From CAZTLI01 sp964614375 (lineage in GTDB: Bacteria; Chloroflexota; Anaerolineae; Aggregatilineales; Phototrophicaceae), in the NCBI GenBank assembly GCA_964614375.1, contig CAZTLI010000087.1:1-14656 (forward strand): DNA of 14,656 bases, read 5' to 3'. Position 1 is the stretch's first letter, and each line of letters starts with the position of its first letter. Positions 5,340 through 13,157 of the stretch are shown piece after piece. The translations under genes and the position numbers were made by a program. The notes beneath the pieces are model-generated. The model was given only the letters and a program-made list of their open reading frames with translations. It was not told where the DNA came from and did no database searches.

Positions 5340-8249
5340 ATGCAAGACAAAATTATTGTACGTGGCGCACGCGAACACAATCTCAAAAATATAGATGTGG
5401 AAATCCCCCGCAATAAAATGGTTGTTATCACGGGTCTATCGGGTTCGGGCAAATCATCGCTGGCGTTCGACACGATTTTTGCCGAAGGACAACGCCGCTA
5501 TGTCGAGAGCCTGAGTGCGTATGCCCGGCAGTTTTTGGGTCAAATGGAAAAACCCGATGTTGACCAGATAGAGGGCTTAAGCCCCGCCGTGTCAATTGAC
5601 CAGAAAGGCGTGAGCCAGAATCCACGCTCGACAGTGGGCACAGTCACCGAAATTTATGATTATTTACGCTTGTTGTATGCCCGTATTGGCATTCCACATT
5701 GTCCGGTCTGTGGCGAAGAGGTGGTAGCACAAAGCGCACAACAGATTGTGGATGCAGTACAGGCCATGCCAGATAATTCTCGCTTGCAAATCCTCGCGCC
5801 AGTGATAAAAGGTCGTAAAGGCCATCACGAAAAAGTCCTGGACGATATTCAGAAGGCGGGTTTTGTTCGGGTACGGGCGGATGGTGAGATTCGTAATCTT
5901 GACGAAAAAATTGAACTGGATCGTTATGCCATCCACGATATTGAGGTGGTGGTTGACCGGATTATCACGCGCAGTTATGATGACCCGAACTCCGAAGAAG
6001 CCCACAGCGCCGAAAGTCGTCTGACGGACGCGATTGAGACGGCGCTTGAACTCGGCGATGGTTTGCTCATCATCAATGACATCACCGATGCGGATAATCC
6101 AACAGACACACTCTACAGCGAACATCTCGCCTGTGTGCATGGTCATGGCAGCTTCCCCGAACTTGAGCCGCGTATGTTCAGTTTTAATACACCAAAAGGG
6201 GCATGTCCCGATTGTCAGGGGCTGGGCTTTCGACTGGAGATTGATCGCACACTGGTCGTCCCAAATCCCGATAGAAGCATCGGTGATGGGGCGATAGATG
6301 CGAATGGCTGGAATGTTGAAGATCAACAGGGCTGGAATTGGAGTATTTTCCAGTCGATTGCGCGTGAATACAAAGTGCCGCTGCATGTCCCGTGGAATGA
6401 TCTGGCTGAGAAGCAGCAAGACCTGTTCCTATATGGTACAGGTGACAAACGTATCGAAGTGCGCTATCAGAACAGTCAGGGGCAGGAGCGCGTTTATAAG
6501 ACCCGATTTGAAGGGGTGATTAATAATCTGCAACGCCGCTGGCAACAAACAGATAGCGACTGGATTCGTGCCAAGATAGAGTCCTATATGATGAGTGTGC
6601 CGTGTCGCACTTGCGAGGGTAAACGCCTCCGTGCCGAAGCGCAGGCCGTGACAGTCGCAGATAAGCCAATCTATGAAGTGGCGCAACTGCCCATCGGTGA
6701 ACTTGTCGATTGGATAACACTGTTACGTGGCAAAAATGGGGTTGAAGCCCAACTGTCAGAACGTGACCAACATATCGCGTATCAGATACTGAACGAGATT
6801 GAAGCGCGTGTTGGCTTCTTGAATGATGTCGGACTCAACTATCTCACGCTCGCCCGGACAGCAGGGACGCTGAGTGGTGGCGAAGCGCAGCGTATTCGTC
6901 TGGCGACACAAATCGGCAGCCGCTTGACCGGTGTGTTGTACGTTCTGGATGAACCGTCTATTGGTCTCCACCAGCGTGATAATGCGCGACTCATCCATAC
7001 GTTGGAGGGATTGCGTGATTTGGGTAATACGGTGCTGGTTGTCGAACATGACGAAGAAACCATGCGAAAGGCCGATCATCTCATCGACTTAGGGCCGGGT
7101 GCGGGTGAAAATGGCGGGCGTGTTGTGGCACAGGGTACACCCACCGAAGTGATGGCCACGGAAGGCAGTATGACAGGCGCATACCTGGCCGGACGTTTCA
7201 TCATCGACCTGCCCGAAGATCGTCGTCCCGGAAATGGTCAACACATCACTATTTATGGCGCACGCGAAAATAATCTCAAGAATATTGATGTCAAATTCCC
7301 GCTTGGGCAGATGGTGTGTGTGACAGGTGTTAGTGGCAGTGGCAAAAGCACACTGGTGGTCGAGATTTTGCATAAACGATTGGCACAAATCATCAACGGC
7401 AGCCGTGATCGTCCCGGCGAACATGACCTGATTGAAGGTGTGGAGCAAATCGACAAAATCATCAACATCGACCAGAGTCCCATCGGGCGCACGCCGCGCA
7501 GTAATCCGGGTACATATACGAAGATGTTTGATGAGATTCGCTCACTTTTCGCCGAACTGCCAGAAAGCAAGATTCGTGGCTACAAAGCCGGGCGTTTCAG
7601 TTTCAATGTGAAAGGTGGGCGCTGCGAGAATTGTGAAGGGCAGGGGCAAATCAAGATTGAGATGCAGTTCCTGCCCGATATATATGTGCCGTGCGAAGTC
7701 TGCAACGGCAAACGCTATAATCGTGAAACCCTTCAAGTGCATTACAAAGGCAAGAGTATCGCCGATGTCCTCGACATGACGGTGAGCGAAGGGTTGGAGT
7801 TTTTCGCCAATATCCCGAAAATCTTCAGCAAACTCGAAACACTCGGCGCTGTTGGCCTGGGCTATATCCGTATCGGGCAGCCTGCGACGACCCTCAGCGG
7901 TGGTGAGGCGCAGCGCATCAAGCTCAGCCGTGAACTTTCAAAACGTGCAACTGGACAAACGCTGTATATTCTCGATGAACCCTCAACCGGGTTGCACGCC
8001 GTTGATGTCAATCGACTCATCAATGTGTTGCAACAGCTTGTGGATAATGGCAATACGATTGTGGTGATTGAACATAATCTGGACATCATCAAAGTCGCTG
8101 ACCATATCATCGACCTTGGCCCGGAGGGTGGTGATGGTGGTGGGGAAGTTATTGCCGTTGGCTCACCTGAAGAAGTGGCATTGTTGGAACACAGCCATAC
8201 CGGGCGTTACTTACGACCCTATCTCCGTATCGAAGAATTGACCGTTTAG
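5340..8249 (+). CDS. uvrA: UvrABC excinuclease subunit A (UvrA)
   Basis: UvrA is the damage-sensing ABC-type ATPase of nucleotide excision repair; it dimerises, loads UvrB on lesions and leaves. From ATG 5340 the protein has 969 aa, near family length. The reading frame is open back to ATG 5244, but the family N-terminus (QDKIIVRGAREHNLKNID) begins at 5340 and the promoter lies in between. Features: Walker A1 GLSGSGKSS (32-40), zinc-module cysteines CPVC (121-124) and CRTC (422-425), signature LSGGEAQR (511-518), Walker B1 with LDEPS (about 536-540), Walker A2 GVSGSGKST (663-671), zinc finger CENC/CEVC (762-765 and 785-788), second LSGGEAQR (852-859) and Walker B2 LDEPSTGLH (878-886). Oddity: the insertion-domain zinc site has CPDC (289-292), but its other half reads CVHGHG from Cys265, without the usual second Cys. 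Weak ribosome site AAGG at 5328-5331. Confidence 0.97.
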   Translation: MQDKIIVRGAREHNLKNIDVEIPRNKMVVITGLSGSGKSSLAFDTIFAEGQRRYVESLSAYARQFLGQMEKPDVDQIEGLSPAVSIDQKGVSQNPRSTVGTVTEIYDYLRLLYARIGIPHCPVCGEEVVAQSAQQIVDAVQAMPDNSRLQILAPVIKGRKGHHEKVLDDIQKAGFVRVRADGEIRNLDEKIELDRYAIHDIEVVVDRIITRSYDDPNSEEAHSAESRLTDAIETALELGDGLLIINDITDADNPTDTLYSEHLACVHGHGSFPELEPRMFSFNTPKGACPDCQGLGFRLEIDRTLVVPNPDRSIGDGAIDANGWNVEDQQGWNWSIFQSIAREYKVPLHVPWNDLAEKQQDLFLYGTGDKRIEVRYQNSQGQERVYKTRFEGVINNLQRRWQQTDSDWIRAKIESYMMSVPCRTCEGKRLRAEAQAVTVADKPIYEVAQLPIGELVDWITLLRGKNGVEAQLSERDQHIAYQILNEIEARVGFLNDVGLNYLTLARTAGTLSGGEAQRIRLATQIGSRLTGVLYVLDEPSIGLHQRDNARLIHTLEGLRDLGNTVLVVEHDEETMRKADHLIDLGPGAGENGGRVVAQGTPTEVMATEGSMTGAYLAGRFIIDLPEDRRPGNGQHITIYGARENNLKNIDVKFPLGQMVCVTGVSGSGKSTLVVEILHKRLAQIINGSRDRPGEHDLIEGVEQIDKIINIDQSPIGRTPRSNPGTYTKMFDEIRSLFAELPESKIRGYKAGRFSFNVKGGRCENCEGQGQIKIEMQFLPDIYVPCEVCNGKRYNRETLQVHYKGKSIADVLDMTVSEGLEFFANIPKIFSKLETLGAVGLGYIRIGQPATTLSGGEAQRIKLSRELSKRATGQTLYILDEPSTGLHAVDVNRLINVLQQLVDNGNTIVVIEHNLDIIKVADHIIDLGPEGGDGGGEVIAVGSPEEVALLEHSHTGRYLRPYLRIEELTV

Positions 8250-8260
8250 GATAGAACAAT

Positions 8261-8283
8261 GGGGCGTGGCAAGCGCCCCTTTT
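8261..8283 (+). terminator. Intrinsic terminator after uvrA
   Basis: GGGGCG (8261-8266) pairs with CGCCCC (8274-8279) around a 7-base loop, followed by TTTT (8280-8283). It lies 11 bases after the uvrA TAG. Confidence 0.8.
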
Positions 8284-8632
8284 GCTGTGTATCCTAAAAA
8301 AAGCGATTTACCTTTTTTATTTCTCTTTGGGTAATCTGCATGATTTTTAGACAGTTCCCATGAAGCTTTATTGTGTTTATCCCACATCTCCCCCCGAAAT
8401 TGACAACGTTGGCCACCGCCTACTATCCCAAATTATCCAACGCGGCCTGCTAAATGCCGCCAAAGCGCCATTATTCAACTCAAATTGACCGGGTTAAACG
8501 TCATTTGAGCAACATGCACAAAAAAATATCGCCTCAATATGTATTTATCATACAAACCGCCTTTTCGTGGTAAATGTATTCCTATATACTGGAACACATC
8601 AATATAGTGTCATTAGAGCCAACCACACGGCT
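8284..8632. other. Long intergenic stretch without a confident gene
   Basis: Between the uvrA terminator and the glutamate dehydrogenase ribosome site there is no recognisable gene. An unmarked 42-codon frame runs ATG 8360 to TGA 8488, beginning MKLYCVYPTS and ending APLFNSN. It has no good ribosome site and I do not recognise it; it could be a microprotein, the remnant of a lost gene, or chance. The 3' half is AT-rich, with TATACT (8585-8590) and TATAGT (8603-8608) that could be -10 hexamers for the downstream gene, but no good -35 partner is visible. No tRNA-like or riboswitch-like fold was recognised by eye. Confidence 0.4.
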
Positions 8633-8646
8633 AAGGAGACAGACCA

Positions 8647-9924
8647 ATGGTGGTCGCCCTCACAAAACCGCTCACAGAACACGCAGATGCCTATCAAACC
8701 GCGCTCGCCCAATTTGACCGTGCATCGAAATATCTTGATTTTAGCGATGATTTATTAGAATTTTTGCGTTATCCCCGTCGCGAGTTCAGCGTGAATTTTC
8801 CGGTGCGCCGCGATAACGGTAATATGGAGATGTTCACCGGATACCGCGTCCACCACAGCACGGTGCTGGGGCCATCCAAAGGCGGCATTCGTTACAGCAT
8901 GAATGTCACACTGGATGAGGTCCGGGCGCTGGCGATGTGGATGACATGGAAGTGTGCTCTCGTCAATTTGCCCTATGGCGGTGCGAAAGGCGGGGTCGTT
9001 GTAGAGCCGAAGTCCCTCAGTATGCGAGAACTCGAAGGATTGACCCGCCGCTTTGCCTCTGAATTAATCCCCTTAATTAGCCCACATTCTGATATTCCCG
9101 CCCCTGACATGGGCACTAGCCCACAGGTCATGGCGTGGATTATGGATACATACAGCATGAACATCGGCTATTCCGTGCCAGCGATTGTGACGGGTAAGCC
9201 GATTAATATCGGCGGCAGCGAAGGTCGCAATGTTGCAACCGGGCGTGGTGTGATTATTTGTATGATGGAAGCCTTGAAATATCATGGTCGCACCAATGCC
9301 GAGGGTATACGAATCGCGGTTCAGGGTTTTGGTAATGTGGGATCGAATGCAGCATTACATGCACAGGAAATGGGCTTTAAGGTCGTGGCGGTGAGTGATG
9401 TGAATGGGGGTATTTACTGTTCGCAAGGATTGGATGTGAAAGCGGTTGTCCGTCACGCCCAAGATACAGGCTCAGTAACCGATTTTCCGGGCGCGGACAA
9501 TATCAGCAACAGCGCACTGCTGACCTGTGACTGCGATGTGCTCATACCCGCCGCGATGGAAGGACAAATTACGGCGCGCAATGCCAATGATGTTCAGGCG
9601 CAGTTCGTCGTTGAAGGTGCTAATGGCCCGACGACGACAGAGGCCGATGACATCCTCAATGATAAGGGTGTGTTCCTGGTGCCCGATATTTTGGCGAATG
9701 CGGGCGGTGTCGTTGTCTCCTACTTTGAGTGGGTGCAAGACTTACAATCCCTATTCTGGGATGAGGATGAAGTTTTCCGTCAATTACAACGCATTATGAC
9801 GCGCGGCTTTGATTTCACGCTCAACACTGCCGAGAAGTATGATGTCGATATGCGAACGGCGGCACAGGTTGGCGCAATCAAACGGGTGGCGGAAGCGGTT
9901 CAGACACGCGGTTTCCATCCCTAG
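8647..9924 (+). CDS. gdhA: Glu/Leu/Phe/Val dehydrogenase, probably glutamate dehydrogenase
   Basis: A 425-aa member of the short hexameric glutamate dehydrogenase class. It interconverts glutamate with 2-oxoglutarate and ammonia using NAD(P), linking nitrogen and carbon metabolism. Substrate-pocket residues are present: Lys78 in GPSKGGIR, Lys102 in MTWKCAL, catalytic Lys114 in NLPYGGAKGG, Asp154 in DIPAPDMGT and Ser358 in NAGGVVVSYFEW. The dinucleotide fold shows VQGFGNVG (225-232) with Asp251 after the second strand. Lys78 and Ser358 favour glutamate over branched-chain or aromatic amino acids, but cofactor preference cannot be read safely. Start supported by AAGGAG (8633-8638) at eight-base spacing. 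The gene stands alone, with a gap of about 360 bases upstream and its own strong terminator downstream. The frame is intact. The symbol gdhA is by function, not from a close orthologue comparison. Confidence 0.93.
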   Translation: MVVALTKPLTEHADAYQTALAQFDRASKYLDFSDDLLEFLRYPRREFSVNFPVRRDNGNMEMFTGYRVHHSTVLGPSKGGIRYSMNVTLDEVRALAMWMTWKCALVNLPYGGAKGGVVVEPKSLSMRELEGLTRRFASELIPLISPHSDIPAPDMGTSPQVMAWIMDTYSMNIGYSVPAIVTGKPINIGGSEGRNVATGRGVIICMMEALKYHGRTNAEGIRIAVQGFGNVGSNAALHAQEMGFKVVAVSDVNGGIYCSQGLDVKAVVRHAQDTGSVTDFPGADNISNSALLTCDCDVLIPAAMEGQITARNANDVQAQFVVEGANGPTTTEADDILNDKGVFLVPDILANAGGVVVSYFEWVQDLQSLFWDEDEVFRQLQRIMTRGFDFTLNTAEKYDVDMRTAAQVGAIKRVAEAVQTRGFHP

Positions 9925-9960
9925 TTCTCCAGTGTGGTACAATTGGTTGATTGTGGGAGG

Positions 9961-9988
9961 GGCGCAGCATGTTGGCTGCGCCTTTTTT
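9961..9988 (+). terminator. Strong intrinsic terminator after glutamate dehydrogenase
   Basis: GGCGCAGC (9961-9968) pairs perfectly with GCTGCGCC (9975-9982) around a 6-base loop, followed by six T (9983-9988). It lies 36 bases after the stop codon. Confidence 0.92.
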
Positions 9989-10050
9989 GCTGAATCAGTC
10001 TAAACAGGCTACAACTAGGATGAGATAGCCATATATTGCCGGACACATGC

Positions 10051-12195
10051 ATGAATCTACTGGAACGCATTACAAGCTGGTTAGGTTTGGACACCCCACA
10101 GCGCGACTTTCAACCGGATAGCACCCTGCAAGCCATTATTGACCAGAGTCGAACAGCGCGCCGGACAGAACACTATGCCGAAGCGCTGCGTTTGCTGGAT
10201 GAGGCCGCAGACATGACTCGCCCGGTGAACAATGTCCTGGTATCCACTGTGTTGGATATGCAGCGCGCGGAATTGCGTGTGACTTTGGGACGTTATGAAG
10301 AGGCCGAGACCCTCCTCAAGAAAATTGAACGAATATCGCGTTCCGAAGGGCAGCAAGCACAGATTGCTTACGCGCTCGGTGTTCGCGGAAAGCTGGCAAA
10401 GCAGCAGGGACAAATCGAAGAAGCGCGCAGTTATTTTGAACGGTCACTCGCGATGGCAAAGTCAGTTCGGGCACTGAGTGCGGCGGGCCGGGCAGGGGGG
10501 TATCTGGCGGAAATTTATTTACAAGAGGGTAACGCCGCTTATGCAGAGCATCTCCTGCGTGATGCACTTCCTCGAATTGATGCCAGTGGTGATGTCGAGA
10601 TTAAGTGTTACTTTGTCGGACGGATGGGCGAGGCTTTAATCCAACTGGGACAGACGAACGATGGCGAGCGTTTGCTGCACCATGCGCTCAAATTGGCGGA
10701 ACGGCTTCAACATCGGCCTTATATGCGTTTATGGCAGCTTGCGCTGGGACAACAGGCCATCGCTGAACATCGGTTTGATGATGCCTTCCATCATTATCAA
10801 CATGGTCTGAGCCTCTTTTCCAATCCACCACCTCATATTGCGGAATATAGCGACGGACTTTGTGGGTTGAGTCATGCCGCGCTCAAACTCCATCGCTTTG
10901 AAATGGCAATTACCCATGCACAGAAAGCAGTCAACCTATCTCTGGATACCGACCTTCAAAAAGCGCGGAGCAGTGGTTTGTTGGGGATGGCGCTGCGGGC
11001 ACATGGGCAGTTTATAGATGCGCTGCCCTATCTCGAGACTGCTGCCCATATCTATGAGCAACTGGACAACACTGCTCAACCCGCCCTCCACGTTGATGTA
11101 CTCCGCAGCCTGGCTTTGGCGCGTGGTGAACTCGCTGGCGCAGATGAGGCGATTGCGACCTATCAACATGCTATTGAAATTGCCAAACAATACAATGTGA
11201 ATTCGCTGCTGGCGCGGGTGTATCGTGATCTAGGGCTGTACTATCGCAAATTGAATCGCCATGCGGATGCGCTGATAATATGGCCCAAAGCCTTATATTT
11301 GTTTGAACAAGAAAATAATTATGCACAGGTTGCTCGCTTATATTGTGATATTGGCGCGGCACGCTATACGTTGGGGCAGGGCAGGCGCGCACTTAAAGAT
11401 TATGAGCAGGCGTTAATGGCCCTCAATTCTGTGAAAGATGACTATACACGCGGTCTGGTACTATCCAACGTGGCCAATGCGTTTGTTGAAGAGGGCGATA
11501 TTGAAACGACAGAAGGATTTTTCGCAGAGGCGATTCAAATTGCCCAGCGGTTAGACGACACGACTTCCGAAGCCACGCGACGCGGCAATTATGGGTGGTT
11601 CTTGTTGGTGACAGGTCGCTTGAAACGCGCGCAGGCATCGTTACAACATGCGAAACGATTGAGTGATAAACTCGGTCTAGCCTTACAGGCAGCTATCCAG
11701 AATGATAATCTCGCACTGCTCCACGCGGCATTAAGCGAGTATGACGAAGCCCTCAATCTCCATGAGGCCTCAGTAGCCCGTGTTCAATCGCTTGAAAACG
11801 CTGAATGGGAACACCTCATTAAGCTCAATCAGGGCGATACCTTGCTGGCTATAGCGCGATTTGATGAAGCAGCGCCGTTGTTTTCTGAGGCGCTAGACTA
11901 TGGGCGCAAAAACAACCACCTGCCCATCATCGTACAGGCGCTCGTTGGGCACGCACGCATCGCATTGCAACAGGATGATTTGGAGTCTGCTCAAGAGGCT
12001 ATAGAAGAGGCTGAAACCATCGCCCGAAATGCGGATTTCCGGCGCTTATTGGGCTATACACTCGTGGTACGCAGCGAACTGGAATATACCCGGCAGGATG
12101 CGGAACAGGCCGAGTCAACATGGCAGGAAGCGCGTGATTTACTAAAACAATCGCATTCGCTTGATTTTGCACGGCATCCTCAGTGGACGAAGTAA
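10051..12195 (+). CDS. Large tetratricopeptide-repeat (TPR) protein
   Basis: A 714-aa protein built almost wholly of helical hairpins repeating about every 40 residues, estimated by eye at about sixteen TPR-like units. Typical TPR signatures recur: 'YAEALRLLDEA', 'YEEAETLLKK', 'IEEARSYFERSLAMAK', 'DEAIATYQHAIEIAK', 'RRALKDYEQALMAL', 'FDEAAPLFSEALDYG' and 'LESAQEAIEEAETIA'. No signal peptide, membrane segment, kinase, nucleotide-binding or DNA-binding domain is visible, so it is likely a cytosolic protein-binding scaffold; the partner is unknown. It resembles the TPR part of MalT/AfsR-like regulators without their ATPase or HTH parts. I chose ATG 10051 (MNLLERITSWLG) because it gives a natural N-terminus. 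A TTG at 10036 in the same frame, preceded by AGGATGAG at 10017-10024, is an alternative. It follows a strong terminator, so it probably has its own promoter, which I could not place. Confidence 0.88.
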   Translation: MNLLERITSWLGLDTPQRDFQPDSTLQAIIDQSRTARRTEHYAEALRLLDEAADMTRPVNNVLVSTVLDMQRAELRVTLGRYEEAETLLKKIERISRSEGQQAQIAYALGVRGKLAKQQGQIEEARSYFERSLAMAKSVRALSAAGRAGGYLAEIYLQEGNAAYAEHLLRDALPRIDASGDVEIKCYFVGRMGEALIQLGQTNDGERLLHHALKLAERLQHRPYMRLWQLALGQQAIAEHRFDDAFHHYQHGLSLFSNPPPHIAEYSDGLCGLSHAALKLHRFEMAITHAQKAVNLSLDTDLQKARSSGLLGMALRAHGQFIDALPYLETAAHIYEQLDNTAQPALHVDVLRSLALARGELAGADEAIATYQHAIEIAKQYNVNSLLARVYRDLGLYYRKLNRHADALIIWPKALYLFEQENNYAQVARLYCDIGAARYTLGQGRRALKDYEQALMALNSVKDDYTRGLVLSNVANAFVEEGDIETTEGFFAEAIQIAQRLDDTTSEATRRGNYGWFLLVTGRLKRAQASLQHAKRLSDKLGLALQAAIQNDNLALLHAALSEYDEALNLHEASVARVQSLENAEWEHLIKLNQGDTLLAIARFDEAAPLFSEALDYGRKNNHLPIIVQALVGHARIALQQDDLESAQEAIEEAETIARNADFRRLLGYTLVVRSELEYTRQDAEQAESTWQEARDLLKQSHSLDFARHPQWTK

Positions 12196-12199
12196 TCCG

Positions 12200-12239
12200 C
12201 ATAAAATACAGACCTCTTGCATACCATCAAGAGGTCTGT
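12200..12239 (-). terminator. Hairpin terminator for the minus-strand VOC gene
   Basis: A perfect 12-bp stem: ACAGACCTCTTG (12208-12219) pairs with CAAGAGGTCTGT (12228-12239) around an 8-base loop. On the minus strand it is followed by ATTTTAT. On the plus strand no T-run follows. It would end transcripts from the VOC gene about 83 bases after that gene's stop, only a few bases from the end of the TPR gene. Confidence 0.7.
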
Positions 12240-12291
12240 CACCAATAGGAGGTTGGCGGTGTTCGATAGATTAGGTGATCAATTCACCTTT

Positions 12292-12317
12292 TGCCAGATA
12301 ACTCACCTGGCATTTTT
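12292..12317 (+). terminator. Intrinsic terminator for the TPR gene transcript
   Basis: TGCCAG (12292-12297) pairs with CTGGCA (12307-12312) around a 9-base loop, followed by TTTTT (12313-12317). A smaller hairpin, AGGTGA/TCACCT (12273-12289), lies just before it. On the minus strand no T-run follows, so it fits plus-strand transcripts leaving the TPR gene. It ends five bases before the VOC stop. Confidence 0.6.
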
Positions 12318-12321
12318 CGAT

Positions 12322-13038
12322 TTAGTTTGTCTTCATCAGCCCCAGTATGACGCCGTCGGGGTCGGCAACGAGCGACATTCGCATCCCTGCGCCGTCGATG
12401 TCAAATGGCTGTTGCACGATATTTGCCCCATGTGATTCCGCTTTTTTCGTCATCGCATCCACATCGGCGACATGAACATATGCGATTGCGCCGGGATTAG
12501 GGCTATCAGTGGGATTAAAGCCACCCGCGACTTCATTTTCACCTGTTGTGAACAAACCATAGTTCAAATTGTTGTCGTAGCGTGTTTCCCATCCAAATAA
12601 ATCGCTATACCACTGCGCGGCGTTTTGCGCGTCTTTCACCGGCAATTCGATATGGACGATTTGATTCGGCTTCTCAGATTTGGGCATCTGCTGCTGGTCG
12701 GTTGAATGGACGACACCGATCATGTTACCATCGGGGTCGGTGAAGATGCCGAAGGTGCCGACGCCGGGAATAGGCGATTCGGGGGTGATCATGTTGCCGC
12801 CTGTGCTTTCGGCTCTTTGTAATATGGCGGTGACATCGCCGACCTCGACATAGGGTACTGTGCCCTGCATTCCCTCAACCGGAGAATTAAATCCGCCGCC
12901 GACATGCCCATCGTAGAATGTGCCGTATTTCATCTCTTCCATATAGTTGGTTTCCCAACCGAACAGGTCACCATACCACTTCATGGACTTTTTGACATCT
13001 TGTATTTGCAATTCAATGTGATTTATAGGATGAACCAT
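12322..13038 (-). CDS. Tandem VOC (glyoxalase/bleomycin-resistance fold) protein
   Basis: A 238-aa protein of two VOC domains (about 3-112 and 125-236) that are clear internal duplicates. Shared motifs are HIEL (7-10 and 129-132), WYxDLFGWET (21-30 and 143-152), GGGFN/AGGFN and DPDG (101-104 and 226-229). VOC proteins bind small molecules, often with a metal ion. Here the position that is a Glu metal ligand in glyoxalase I is Gly in both domains (108 and 233), so a classical glyoxalase metal site is unlikely. It resembles the CFP-30/'putative hydroxylase' VOC group. The substrate is unknown. Start supported by AGGAG (complement of 13048-13052) at nine-base spacing, with a good promoter upstream. 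The gene is divergent from the glycosyltransferase and convergent with the TPR gene. Cytosolic. Confidence 0.88.
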   Translation of the reverse strand: MVHPINHIELQIQDVKKSMKWYGDLFGWETNYMEEMKYGTFYDGHVGGGFNSPVEGMQGTVPYVEVGDVTAILQRAESTGGNMITPESPIPGVGTFGIFTDPDGNMIGVVHSTDQQQMPKSEKPNQIVHIELPVKDAQNAAQWYSDLFGWETRYDNNLNYGLFTTGENEVAGGFNPTDSPNPGAIAYVHVADVDAMTKKAESHGANIVQQPFDIDGAGMRMSLVADPDGVILGLMKTN

Positions 13039-13062
13039 GTGACAAATCTCCTCACTAACAAC

Positions 13063-13121
13063 ACAGCATCAAAATAGAACTTATGAGCGATTGAAATATA
13101 GCACATTAGTTCTGATGCTGT
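13063..13121. repeat. Spaced inverted repeat around the VOC promoter
   Basis: ACAGCATCA (13063-13071) and TGATGCTGT (13113-13121) are exact reverse complements with centres 50 bases apart. Beside them GAAC (13077-13080) and GTTC (13109-13112) add four more matching bases across a five-base insertion on the left side. The right arm overlaps the predicted VOC -35 and the -10 lies in the loop, so it may be a two-site operator. Confidence 0.5.
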
Positions 13122-13124
13122 CAA
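13095..13124 (-). promoter_or_regulatory. Promoter of the VOC gene
   Basis: On the minus strand TTGACA (complement of 13119-13124), an 18-base spacer and TATATT (complement of 13095-13100). Transcription would start near 13088 and give a leader of about 50 bases before the start codon at 13036-13038. Two GCAC-N4-GTTC copies (13101-13112 and 13125-13136) sit in and beside it. Confidence 0.6.
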
Positions 13125-13143
13125 GCACTGATGTTCCGAATTT

Positions 13144-13157
13144 CCTGTAAATACAGG
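13144..13157. promoter_or_regulatory. Palindrome CCTGTA-AA-TACAGG, candidate operator
   Basis: Six-base arms CCTGTA (13144-13149) and TACAGG (13152-13157) flank AA. Partial symmetry extends outward (TTTC on the left, GAAA on the right). It lies about 20 bases upstream of the VOC -35 in the region shared with the divergent glycosyltransferase gene. It could bind a dimeric regulator of either gene. No T-run follows, so it is not a terminator. Confidence 0.45.

Noticed and set aside
5664..6419. Long open frame of 251 codons on the minus strand inside uvrA
   Set aside because: It is a shadow of the strongly conserved uvrA frame and shows no recognisable domain.
8294..8320. Second terminator from the A-run and T-run after uvrA (about AAAAAAAG...CTTTTTT)
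   Set aside because: The possible stem is made almost only of A-T pairs, and a GC-rich terminator already stands just upstream.
8585..8608. TATACT and TATAGT as -10 hexamers for glutamate dehydrogenase
   Set aside because: No acceptable -35 hexamer at 15-19 bases upstream of either.
8567..8758. Plus-strand frame overlapping the start of the glutamate dehydrogenase gene
   Set aside because: It runs out of frame across the ribosome site and the true coding start, with no recognisable protein features.
10036..10050. TTG start at 10036 for the TPR protein
   Set aside because: It adds only five residues (starting PDTC) and uses a rare start; the AGGATGAG upstream keeps it as an alternative, but ATG 10051 gives a more natural N-terminus.
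12217..12435. Plus-strand frame in the TPR-VOC intergenic region running into the VOC gene
   Set aside because: It overlaps a hairpin terminator and the antisense of the VOC coding region, with no recognisable domain.
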